Assembly (NCBI GenBank): GCA_030549205.1
Contig: JAUKTV010000009.1
Location: forward strand, 868,001 to 932,000
DNA from: Apiosordaria backusii
Lineage: Eukaryota > Ascomycota > Sordariomycetes > Sordariales > Lasiosphaeriaceae
DNA: 64,000 nucleotides
Direction of reading: 5' to 3'
Shown here: positions 35,468 through 45,461 of the stretch, in pieces
Position numbering within the stretch: the first letter of the stretch is position 1
Layout of the letters: each line of letters begins with the position of its first letter
Position numbers and translations under genes: made by a program
Notes under the pieces: generated by a model
The model's input: only the letters and a program-made list of their open reading frames with translations
Told to the model about the DNA's origin: nothing
Databases searched by the model: none

Positions 35468-38400
35468 CTATCCCCTCCACCTCGGCCTCGCATCCTTCCT
35501 TTCCTGCTCCCTGTCCCTCTGCCCCATAGCACTCGCATTGTTCTTCCTCATCATGGCGTACCTAGCCCCGGCGATCGCCTGCGGGCTCTCCCTCCCTGTC
35601 AAGCCCGAAGTCGACCGACTAAAACTACTTTGTGGCTGCGGCAACAAACTCGACCTCCACCCACCACCGGAACTCATCATCCCAGCCATGGAACTTGCCG
35701 GCCTAGGGGTCGCATCGGGGGATTGTTCCAGCGGTCGGGAGGGCTGCATGGATGCCCGTCTGTTGTTAACACTCAGCCCTGCCATCGTTGTTGAGGAGGC
35801 TAGCCTCGGCCTTTGGGCGTAAGTGCCTGGAGTAGAGGCCAAACGCTCACGGAAGGAGAGTCGAGAGGTGGATTTATTGGGCGTGATATCGTCGGGGATG
35901 GGGGGCTCAGATGTTGCCCTGCTAAGCGGGCTTCGCAATGTTGGGAGCTTGGAGGCAGAGGAGGAGGGTGTAAGCGCAGAAGCAGAGCGAACCGGAGTGG
36001 GTGTCGTCTTAGCGTACGGGCTCGGGGTTGTCAGCGTAAGTGGCTTGAAATTATGTCCCGTGTCCACATCTGACGTGTTAGTTGATGCATTCCACTTTGG
36101 TCGGTTAGCCAGCGACGAAGGCGGTCGGGAAGGGCGATTTCCTGTCGGGGTTGCGGACCCTTCTCTAGAGGGGACTGACAAGGTCGACATTCTTGCCGCG
36201 ACTGGCTTTCGGGTTATTGATGATTGATGGGATGGGGTTGGAAGGGAGGACAGTCTCCGACTGCTGGGTTGGGGGAGTTGGCTTCCGCCGCTGGTTGATC
36301 GGGATTTGGTGATTCTGATATTGGTTGAGCTGCTGTTTGGCCCTTGGCTGGACATTATCACAGATGAGGGCGGTGAGCTCTGTGGTGTTTCATGAGCACT
36401 TTCGATGGTTGACCTGCCATTTGAGAGGATACTGGAGACAGAATCCCGAAGTTGCTGGCTTTTTCTCTCCTGCTGGATTTCTTCCAAGACGACATCAAGA
36501 TCGGCAATGCGTCGTTTTAGGTCTTCCCATTTTGCCCGCATTTCTGTGTGCAACCGTGAAATTTCGCCATTGATGGTGAACCTGTCCTTGACTCCCTTGT
36601 CGATGATAGTCAAGAGACGCTCAATGGCCTCGCCGTAGTGGGTTTTCCTGGCCTCGTAATTCTCGATTTTCTTGCTCATAGCGGGAGGGCTCGTCAAATG
36701 CACACCAGATTCGATAGCCTCGCGCAGCCAAGTAGTACTCCTCTCGACGGACTCGTACATCTTTTGTGCTTGCCGACCAGCATTGCGAAAGACCAGAATC
36801 CACCGGTCCTCCCCAAGCTCTTTGCGAAGGGACTCGGCATCCTTCTCCAGCTTTTTATAGCTAGCATCCAAATCGGCCCTCCGCATTTCCAACTCTTCGC
36901 AGGCTGTCGGAAAGGTATCCTCGGCCCTAGCCTCGAAAACCGAAAGCCTCATCGGAAGAAAATCAAGCGAAGCCCTGAGCGGCTGCATCCTCGCAAAGAG
37001 CGCCAGCAGGCTAGAGTCGTCCTGCGATATCCCTATCGCCCCCGGTGACGGCGATCCCGGACTCAGCGGAAACGGGGGCAAGCTGAACCGATTATTCTGC
37101 CCTGGAAGCCTCAGCCCCGGAGGAGGTGTGTCCTCCACAATGGTATCCAACTCCCCAATGTCGCCACCCTCCCCAGAAGCCGCCCCGAAGACAGATTTAT
37201 GCCTCCGTTCCTCCATCTCAAATACCAGCCGGCTCAAATCATTCAGCTCATTTTCAATATCCCCCAGCACCATATTCCACAGCTCCTCCCACTCCATCGC
37301 AATCTCCACCTGCGCCTTGACATTATGCAGCGTGTTGCGCATCTTGGCCCACTCGTCCAGAATAGCCTCCATTTGCACAACGGCCCTCCTAAGATCATCG
37401 GCCGAGACATTCGCTATGTCGTCCCTAGCTTGCAATTCCTCAATCGCGCCGACATAGACCTTAATTAGCTCTTCGAACCGAATGATGGCATTTTCCACCT
37501 CTTCCACTCCCTCGCGCCCACCGGCGGCGGCCCACTCGACGTCATCTTCGCTTTCTAGACCGCCAATCACCTCGGAGGCCTTGTAAATCCAACCACGGAT
37601 TTGGTCAGCGGCACCAAGAAGTGCTTTTGTAGCCACCTGGGCTGTTGGAATGGCAGAGACTTTGCTGGACAAGGATTCGGCATCTGGAAGCTGTAGGGAC
37701 GTTAGTTGCGCCAGCTGGTTGGCAAACGAGGCGCGAGATAGAGTGTAGATTGACCCAGGTCGCTGGAGCCCTAGTGGGTTAAACGTCACTGAGTCGGGAT
37801 TGAAGACATCTGCATCTGTCGGGGTGGCCGGATTAAAGGCGCGCGACGTTGTCGGTGGCGTATCCTTCGGCAACGGTGGAGGTGGAATTTCAGGCGTTTG
37901 TGGTGGTGGTGGTGGTGGTGGTGGTCGGGTATCCCTCGCAATATGCTCCTCCCTTGTTTCCAACTGCGCCTTTACGCCATTGCCATTGGTGTGGTCGGGG
38001 AGACGATATTTATTCGTGTCCATTTCCAGAGGTTCGGTTGTGGTGATTTCTGGGAGCAGTTCGGGCTTTGCGTCGAAACTTGGAGACGGAAAAGCAGGCG
38101 ATTCGAGGGCTGGCTTGCCGTGCGACTTGTCCGACTTGAGGCTCGATCTCGAGGGGATTCGGATGATGGGACCCTTCCAGGGTCGACCCCTCCGCTCGAT
38201 AACCGCAGCTGCGGAGTTGGCCTGGTGTCCCTGGTCTAGTTTCCTAAGTTGTTCCTCTGGAAGACGGCCGATATCTTGCTGGTGGGATGGAGGGGGCGAG
38301 ACGGTTTTGCGTGAAGAACCAAAGCCGAGGGCTTTTAATCGCGCTGCGAGACCTGGAGAAGGCTTTCTTGCGCGGTGGACTGATGATGGGCCGGGAGTGG

Positions 38401-38719
38401 TAGCGCGGGGGACTGCAGAATCGTCTGCTGATAGCTGCTGAGATTGGTTGTGTTTTTGTTGTTGTTGTTGTTGTTGCGGGTCAGTGTTAGTGGTTATGTT
38501 TGGTGGGTCGCCGTTGTGGCGATCGTTGATGGTGCTGGTGCCGTTGCTGGTGTGGTGTTGATCCGCCTCGAACGCGCGAAGGGGTAAAAGATCGGTTGAA
38601 AGGCTAGGTGTTTCGTGCCCGTTATCTCGCTCGGATACGTCTGTCGCGGTGATGATCGGAGCGGTGAGTTCGTGATGGCTACTGCCTGGAGCAGCAGTAG
38701 CAGCAGCGAGAGCCGACAT
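35468..38719 (-). CDS. KAR9: KAR9 family spindle-positioning protein
   Basis: A single uninterrupted frame of 1,083 aa. Kar9 links the plus-end protein EB1/Bim1 to myosin and actin and orients the spindle or migrating nucleus. Residues about 1-300 are disordered with poly-Gln (QQQQQQQ) and poly-Pro (PPPPPPPP) runs. Residues about 320-770 form the helical KAR9 domain, visible as SLQLPDAESLSSKVSAIPTAQ, WAKMRNTLHNVKAQVEIAMEWEELWN, DRWILVFRNAGRQAQKMYESVE and KKIENYEARKTHYGEAIERL. The C-terminal 300 residues are basic and Ser/Pro-rich with several S-x-L-P motifs (SQLP, SSLP, SKLP), close to the SxIP EB1-binding consensus. The gene is transcribed away from the unknown gene at 40839, with a 2.1-kb divergent region between them. 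Confidence 0.88.
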   Translation of the reverse strand: MSALAAATAAPGSSHHELTAPIITATDVSERDNGHETPSLSTDLLPLRAFEADQHHTSNGTSTINDRHNGDPPNITTNTDPQQQQQQQKHNQSQQLSADDSAVPRATTPGPSSVHRARKPSPGLAARLKALGFGSSRKTVSPPPSHQQDIGRLPEEQLRKLDQGHQANSAAAVIERRGRPWKGPIIRIPSRSSLKSDKSHGKPALESPAFPSPSFDAKPELLPEITTTEPLEMDTNKYRLPDHTNGNGVKAQLETREEHIARDTRPPPPPPPPQTPEIPPPPLPKDTPPTTSRAFNPATPTDADVFNPDSVTFNPLGLQRPGSIYTLSRASFANQLAQLTSLQLPDAESLSSKVSAIPTAQVATKALLGAADQIRGWIYKASEVIGGLESEDDVEWAAAGGREGVEEVENAIIRFEELIKVYVGAIEELQARDDIANVSADDLRRAVVQMEAILDEWAKMRNTLHNVKAQVEIAMEWEELWNMVLGDIENELNDLSRLVFEMEERRHKSVFGAASGEGGDIGELDTIVEDTPPPGLRLPGQNNRFSLPPFPLSPGSPSPGAIGISQDDSSLLALFARMQPLRASLDFLPMRLSVFEARAEDTFPTACEELEMRRADLDASYKKLEKDAESLRKELGEDRWILVFRNAGRQAQKMYESVERSTTWLREAIESGVHLTSPPAMSKKIENYEARKTHYGEAIERLLTIIDKGVKDRFTINGEISRLHTEMRAKWEDLKRRIADLDVVLEEIQQERKSQQLRDSVSSILSNGRSTIESAHETPQSSPPSSVIMSSQGPNSSSTNIRITKSRSTSGGSQLPQPSSRRLSSLPTPSHQSSITRKPVAARMSTLSVPSREGSATPTGNRPSRPPSSLANRPKWNASTNTSDVDTGHNFKPLTLTTPSPYAKTTPTPVRSASALTPSSSASKLPTLRSPLSRATSEPPIPDDITPNKSTSRLSFRERLASTPGTYAQRPRLASSTTMAGLSVNNRRASMQPSRPLEQSPDATPRPASSMAGMMSSGGGWRSSLLPQPQSSFSRSTSGLTGRESPQAIAGARYAMMRKNNASAMGQRDREQERKDARPRWRG

Positions 38720-40838
38720 TTGGAGATTGGCTCAACGAGCTCCCTCCCAGGTGCTCCCAGTCGGTATTTTGGCGGGCACTTGGACGGCAGCCGACAGAGG
38801 GTTCCAGCTTGGCGTCAGAGGGTGCGTCTGCAGGCCTGTGAAGCGTGCGTCTTTTCCCCATAAAAAAGCCTGGGTGGTCTGAATTCGCGATGGAACGCGG
38901 TTTGCCTTGCGTTAGTGGTTGGATGACATGCCGCAGGAGGGAATTCTGCCGGGTTTCGAAAGCGAGTTGCAGCAAATGGCAGCGGGCCGATGTAAATGAA
39001 GAAACGAGTGACTGGTCGACAGCATCCCGTTTTTTGACTACCTTAAAAGGCTCAGGTCAGGGAGGAGTTGCGACTTGCTGTGGCAAGCTGTGAGGGAAAG
39101 AGCTGAGCAGGACAGAGCAGGGCCCAAAAGGCCGACAGAATGAAGTTGCCAGAGGGCCAGATTATTTAAAAAGAACAATTCTCAGAGGCCTGTCTCGCCT
39201 CTTCTAGCTTGGGGGTCTAATCTTGTGTGGTAATACCCTTCGGGAACCCGCAGTCGCGTTCGATGGATTGTCCAATGAACCTGGAGCCTTCCACGTTACT
39301 CTCCGGGCTGTTACGTCCTTACGATGGTGATGTGATGCTTATCTGCTTCCCAGCAACCTTTTGACGATATCACAAAAGGCGAAGTTACAAGGTCACAATA
39401 ACCAGTGTCTTTCAGAGCACAAGCACTACCCGATGACGGCAGTTCGCGAGACGGGTGTTGAAACGCCTGATGGAGGCACAGGGATTCTAGAAAATTAAAG
39501 CTATTTCCGGTATGGTCGGCAAGCCAGGGACCCCTTCTAGCGCCGCGGGAACCACATGCTCGGGGCCAAGGTTGGGCCTCTTGCTGAAATCTTGGGCCTT
39601 CGTCGGCTGACCAGATGAATTTCCTGTCAACAAGAGATGACGATCGGCCTCACTTCTGCCGACCTGTCACTGAAGACACACTGGCTGACACTGAGCTCTT
39701 GAGGCATGCAACTGCCTTTTGCTGCGAAGATCAGACACAGTGTAATAATTACCTCACATAAAGGATATCTGGTTGCCTGTGTAGACGGGCCGTTGATGGC
39801 CGCCTGGTTAGCAGCATGCGGAGAGCAAAAGAGAAAAGATGCAATGCAACCTGGATGTTCCCGACTCTGCATGCAGTCACATTCAACCAATTATTTCTGA
39901 AAAGAAGCTTGACCGAGGTCAAGTTAACAGAGAGAGATCAAGAGGTTCCAGACTTCTGGACTGTGCTTCAATCTTCAGATGAATCGGAGACAGACGCCCA
40001 GATGTCGTAATGAGAAGTGTTGCGAGCCCAGGTACGCACGTGGCCTTTTTACATATGTACTATTTAGAAAATAGGTACCGGAGCTCAGGTATTTTACCAA
40101 TGTTTCATCTCGTCTTTTCCCCTCGCGTTGCCGGGGCATCGCTCCGTGGCGAGAAGGACAGATAGAGTCCACCGGGCATTAACAAAACCTTCCGCGGCTT
40201 CCGCTGTCAGGGCGAAAGGGGTTCGTCAGCGGCTTTCCTTTGGTGGAAAACGGTGTCGTGATCCATCAAATGACACAGAACCAAAAAGCTTCGGCGGGGT
40301 TTAAGCAGTTGAACCGACGCGTTCTAGGTGGACCGTGTTCTCCTCATCTCCCCACCTTCCGTGTTGCAGACCAGGGGTGGGCCATCGATCCCCAATCCCC
40401 ACCGGCGCTGCATCAACCCATCGGCCCCTGGGCGAGACAGTCACAGGTAATTCTACCGCATGAAGTTATCTCATTTCTTCTGCCTGCCCACCCACGCCCA
40501 ACAGCTGTCCACAACAAATACCACTTTTTTTTCCTTACCATTCCATCCATCGGCAAAACCCTCCCGACAATCCAGACGGACCCGACCACTGGTTGCGCTT
40601 CTTGCTGCCGTTCGTTCTGCAGTCAGTGTCTGAGACTTGTTCCTTTGTGCCGCCTTCTTGTTTACTTTCTGCCTCATTCAACCACCTCCCTCTGTATCGA
40701 AGCCGCTGCGGCAGCATTCATACCTGACAGAAAGCGACGACGTCATCGCCGACGATCCCTCTTGGTATAGCAAGACAGCAAAGAAAGGGCAAGCTTCGGC
40801 CTGTGGCCTTTTACCTCCCGGCATCACTCGACATTAAG
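38720..40838. other. divergent promoter region KAR9 / unknown gene
   Basis: About 2.1 kb separate the divergent starts. Open frames reach 176 codons (40240-40770) but have no recognisable features. The 350 bases before 40839 are C/T-rich on the plus strand, including CCACCTCCC and TTTTTTTTCC patches, as in a fungal 5' leader. No other element is identified. Confidence 0.4.
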
Positions 40839-42608
40839 ATGGCAGCTGCCTCTAGTGAGCCCGTCAGCGGCCGGTGCGCCTCTCCTCCGCTCGACAAAGC
40901 TCCTGGCCCGGCCCTCGGCGCTCGCTCAGACCCGACACGCTGCCTCTCGGTGGGATCGACCGTCTCTCATGGATCCGCAACCACAGAAGCTTCCAATGTG
41001 CGCGAGTCTCTTGGGAGCGACAGTTCGGCCTACTCCCGCCAGTCCTCAGAGAGCTACCGACCTCGCGTCTCTGATATATATACCGGCAATCTTCCTCTTC
41101 AGTCTCGAGACTCAATGAATGGCATGGATATGCCCTATACACCAGTGACACCATCAGGATCTAGGAGCTCAAGCAGGCGCCGGGGCTACATGCGCCCTCA
41201 GGGAACCGACTTTGCTGCCAGTGCCCGTGCTCGAGAGAGCGTGTTGAGTCTCGGGAGCATTGCTCATCTCCAGTACTACTTTGCACGGACCGGTTTGCTG
41301 GACGGGAAGGGTGGTCGGTTGGCGCGGAAGAGAGACAGCAAGGCGCAGACTTTGGATTTTTCCTCTCTGGATTCGGCGTCTTTTTCCACCCTCACGGCCC
41401 CCGTGAGTGACCATGACTCGAGCTACGCATCCATGGGAAGCAGCCCGGATCTGGGGGCGCACAGTAGCTTTGTCAGTTTGGGCGGTGGTTCGCTCGTCGA
41501 GTCGCCCGTTGACGAGAATCACCCGGAGGAATTCTTCACCGAGGATGAGTACGACGAGGAAGACCTCAACATGCCCCCTCCGACAACGAGCACTTATATT
41601 CACCGGGAAAAGCCGGTGCCAAAGCCACCCACTGTTGCCGAATTGAGAACCGAACTTGCAAGCGCTCTGGAAACTGCCAAAAGGTCACTGATCGAAGCAA
41701 GAGACGCCAAAGCGCCCCCAGATGACTCGCCCAAGATCTCGATCCATTTGACAGATGACCAAGGAGCCGATTCACGCGCACGTTCAGGCTCTACCAGAAG
41801 CACTCGTAGCAACAGGAGCAATATTGGGTGGTTTGAGATTCAGGGAATGCACATTCTCGATGTAATGACGCTGGCCATCCGCGCAGCCAAAATCTACTAC
41901 ACATCCCACGACCGACCCGACCGCTTGGATACCATCAAATCCGAAAAGGAAATTCGCAGTGCCTTGCTCTCTGTCATGGAGGTTCTCAAGCGCATGGCGA
42001 CTCGGGGATTCTCTGGCGGCATGCGTGACGACGAGTTCCGCACTATGAATGAATGGATCTCTGGGCTCAACGACATGTTGGCCGCCGAGGCCGAGATTGA
42101 GGCTGCTGAGGCTGCTGAGCGAGAGGGTTGGTCCTGGTTGCGTGATGATGGGTGGGAGGGCCGCGAAATTCAGCGTGAGGAAGCATTTATGCAGTCCATG
42201 TTTCATGGAAACAAGGATCCCGTCGAGAACATGCCAGTTGTGCCGAAATGGGTCCCAATTGACCGGACCAAACCTCTGGCCGAGCAAAACCTCCCCACGC
42301 CGTTCCTGGCGGCGCTGTCAAACGGCCAGCGTCTAGTCCAGTTACATAATTGTGCGGTCCGCAAGTCGCGCCGGAGGTTCGGCGCCATTGCCTCGTTCCA
42401 TGGGGACACTCAGAAGCCATATCGCGCCGCTGACAACTTGCGCTACTGGCTCAAGGCGGCCGAGCTTCGCTGGGAGGTGCTGCTCAAGACGGATGTCCTT
42501 GGCCTTCAGTACAACACGAGCCCAGAACTCTGGGTTGACTTTGAGGATGCTATTCTTCAGTGGTGCCGGACGGTGCGGGGTGAGATTGCCGCCGAGCTGG
42601 AGGGCTAG
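40839..42608 (+). CDS. conserved-looking protein of unknown function
   Basis: A single frame of 589 aa starts at ATG 40839, preceded by TTAAG and a C/T-rich leader. The frame stays open 12 codons further upstream without another ATG. The N-terminal 270 residues are Ser-rich and disordered apart from a compact motif, ESVLSLGSIAHLQYYFARTG, near residue 140. The C-terminal 250 residues look folded. They include MHILDVMTLAIRAAKIYYTSHD, KSEKEIRSALLSVMEVLKRMA, an acidic helix (EAEIEAAEAAEREGWSWLRD) and a closing block rich in Trp (LRYWLKAAELRWEVLLKTD, LWVDFEDAILQWCRTVRGEI). There is no signal peptide or membrane segment. I do not recognise a named family and assign no function. Codon use and length make it a convincing gene. 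Confidence 0.8.
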   Translation: MAAASSEPVSGRCASPPLDKAPGPALGARSDPTRCLSVGSTVSHGSATTEASNVRESLGSDSSAYSRQSSESYRPRVSDIYTGNLPLQSRDSMNGMDMPYTPVTPSGSRSSSRRRGYMRPQGTDFAASARARESVLSLGSIAHLQYYFARTGLLDGKGGRLARKRDSKAQTLDFSSLDSASFSTLTAPVSDHDSSYASMGSSPDLGAHSSFVSLGGGSLVESPVDENHPEEFFTEDEYDEEDLNMPPPTTSTYIHREKPVPKPPTVAELRTELASALETAKRSLIEARDAKAPPDDSPKISIHLTDDQGADSRARSGSTRSTRSNRSNIGWFEIQGMHILDVMTLAIRAAKIYYTSHDRPDRLDTIKSEKEIRSALLSVMEVLKRMATRGFSGGMRDDEFRTMNEWISGLNDMLAAEAEIEAAEAAEREGWSWLRDDGWEGREIQREEAFMQSMFHGNKDPVENMPVVPKWVPIDRTKPLAEQNLPTPFLAALSNGQRLVQLHNCAVRKSRRRFGAIASFHGDTQKPYRAADNLRYWLKAAELRWEVLLKTDVLGLQYNTSPELWVDFEDAILQWCRTVRGEIAAELEG

Positions 42609-43384
42609 GTGCCACCGAAAAGGCACAAACATCGACAAGCATTGCTGCCTGCCCAGCGAGAGACCTGGTCAGCAATCCAGGCCAGGTGGATTCAACATTG
42701 AACTTCCTACAAGCACACAAGCTCCCTGTCAGGGGGAGAAAACACGCACTGGTCATATCAACTCTTTCAGGGGAGAAAAAAAAAAGGGACGGATAGGAGG
42801 GAGGCAGGCTTGCAGGATATGACGACTGAAAGATGTTACGACCTGATAGACGGCTTGAAACCCTGGCCCGCCTTTTACCCTTTTCACATGTTCGATTCAG
42901 ACACACTTTTGTCCATTCTTCTATACCGTTTCTATCACACAGGTTTGGGGTTGGCTGTCGGCATTTTGCCCCCCTTTTCACTTGGTTTCTAGAACCACAT
43001 AATCCTGGATGGATCCCATTCTTCACCTTGCTTCTTGACGGCTCTAATCTTGACCGACTACCTCTTTCATTCACGCCGACCTATTCAGCAAAGGCAGAAG
43101 GCGGGATTTCATTCATGTTGTTTTTCTTCGTTATATTCTGCGTGTATATACTTTTTTGTTCCTTTCACTGCAGACAGAAAGAGGTCTTGTTTGTTGGTGT
43201 GGGAAACCGTTTTGTTCGGGGGAGAGGAAGAAAGCATGGCGATTCAAGTTGTTCTCTTTTTGTTTCCTGCTTCGAGCATACAACCACCTCCCCAACACTC
43301 TTTTTCACTTCTTTTCGGGTATCTACCCGCCCTTTACTTTTACTTTACTTTCTTATTACTATTCATTTATATACCCCCTTTTGG

Positions 43385-43418
<34 letters not shown>

Positions 43419-43450
43419 AACATTGAGACACATACACACACACACACATT
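43385..43450. repeat. (ATC)n and (CA)n microsatellites
   Basis: About ten ATC units (43385-43414) are followed after 17 bases by a (CA)n run. Both are simple-sequence repeats in the 3' flank of the unknown gene ending at 42608. Confidence 0.75.
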
Positions 43451-44394
43451 GGGACCATGGCGTTTTACTGGGTTGTTTTGAGAAAAGTTGGAAAGAGAGA
43501 GAGGTCATGGAAGGATGTAGGTAGTTAGCAGGGAGATGAGAGGGGATGGGTACTATCGGACTGACAGAAAGAACAGAGAGGGCAGATAAAGTATATATAT
43601 AAAATCACAACTTGAAGTTTTTACTTTTTGGTTCTTTGGTGTTCAATGGTATCATTGTTTTCTTCTCGTGCATATTTAGTGTACTCTAACTGAGTAGGGG
43701 CTTGAACTTGATTATTAGATAAGATTCACGCCTAACCGACTTGTTGCTGGGAACAAAGAGAGAACTTACCATGACTCTTGCCAAAACGGCAAGCTTGTGG
43801 TCATCACTGCTCCGTTCCCTCTTCTCTCTCTAGCCGCTTCAGAAGGTTGGAGCAAGGTCCAAGTTCTGTCGGCAGCTACAGGCACATCGTCAACTCCAGC
43901 TTGTCGCGCTTGCACCGCACACACACGTTGGGGTACTGGTGAGTTGGTTGCAAACTGAACGTCGGGTCCTTGTTCAAAGTTCGTCGATCGAACCGTGGCG
44001 GCAGTAGCTCACCTCGTTGTGTGTGTGCAGTTGAGCTTTGAGGCGGCATACATTAGTTATCTGTTCATTTTACAGCATGATCCATTCTAGCTTTGACTGT
44101 GATATTGACTTTTCAACTTCTGGACGTGTCCCTTCCAACAGGGCTTTTTTCAGCAACGGAGCAAACAGTGGGTGGATCTGCGGGAGGATCTTGGTTGTAC
44201 ATACTCAACTGCCGCAAGGTTGAGGGCCGCTGGCTGTCTTGGAACGGGATGTAGACGTTGCCGGTAGGTAATCTGGTAGTTGGCTGCGGGTTTGGTGTAC
44301 CTGCGCTTTTGGTGTGATAGCCCCGAGTAAAGGAGCCGTCTCGGCGCGCTCCGGGGGGTCACGAAGTTGGCAGGCAGCTTTTACTGCCTTGCTT

Positions 44395-44412
44395 CTCGAG
44401 CTCGAGCTCGAG
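44395..44412. repeat. triple CTCGAG palindrome
   Basis: Three tandem CTCGAG hexamers make an 18-bp perfect palindrome. A (CAG)6-7 run follows about 65 bases later. CTCGAG also contains a TCGA core, but no binding protein can be named from sequence alone. Confidence 0.6.
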
Positions 44413-45461
44413 ATCTGACACTATTACGTGCTCGCGGTTGAGGGCGAGCGCTGATATTATCCTTCTATCCTTCGCTACAGCAGCAGCAGCAGCAGCACCA
44501 CGGGCTTGTCCTCCTACCATCTACAGGACTAGCTACTAGTCCCGTCTCGCAACGCCCAACTTTCTCTCACGCACTTTTGAAGCATAATACGGATACAACC
44601 AGCTGAATCACTGATATCACATGAACAAATAGTTTCTTTCTCTCGGTGTGTCCGCCAGCCAAATCCCATCCTTCTCATTGTTGGATAGGTAAGTACCTAC
44701 CTAGGTTTGCAATTGTCAGCCCCCTTTTCCAAGGCGACAGAGACATCACCCCCTTTATCTCCCTTTATATACAAATCCAAAACACACAATCATGATTTAT
44801 CTGGCAAGGTAAAAAAGCCGACCTCTCCCATTTTGCGCACAATTGATTGATTGATTAAGATCAACTTTTTATACATAATCCAACCCACTCCACCTCCTTA
44901 TTTGTTGCCCGTTGTTTACTCCTCCCCCCCGCCCCCCCCTTCCCATCGCCTTTACCCCATATCAAGTTTCCCAGCAAAGCAAATATGCAAATCTGCAAAC
45001 AGCCAGATGTAAACTCCCAATGTCCCCCTTCTCCAAGCCACACCGTCTACCCTTTTGTGGGTGGGGTATCGATAACGTGATAATGTGCCTGAGCAGAACG
45101 TTGAGAATTCGGAATCGGCGTGGATTATGAGGGTGCAATAAAAGCACTCTTGGCACTGTCTAAACTCCTTCTCTTTCCTTCCAACCCCTCTCCTCAACAC
45201 CATGCAATGACGAAAAAAAGAAATCAAGACTCCTGTCTCTCAAATGCAGCCGCGCCACCCAAATGCTGATGTAAAAAGATGCGATGCTCATCATACCCGG
45301 AAAAAAGCTAAGGCAGCTAGCTCACTTGGGCCGCGTTATATACAGTATGATTCGATGCGTAAAAGAAGTCGTCATCGAAAACAAGAAAAAACTTCATAAA
45401 GCATCAACTCTTGTGCAAGACAAAGTCAATGCTTATTAGAGAATCCACCTAGGTAGGCAAA

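Larger units (their letters stand above)
42609..45461. other. convergent intergenic region with microsatellites
   Basis: About 2.85 kb lie between the convergent unknown gene and the RecQ gene. It holds (ATC)10-type at about 43385-43414, (CA)n at about 43432-43449, CTCGAG x3 at 44395-44412, (CAG)6-7 at about 44478-44496, TACCTACCTAGG at about 44694-44706 and C runs at about 44923-44940. The frame at 42833-43426 is pyrimidine-rich and unconvincing. No gene is seen. Confidence 0.45.
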
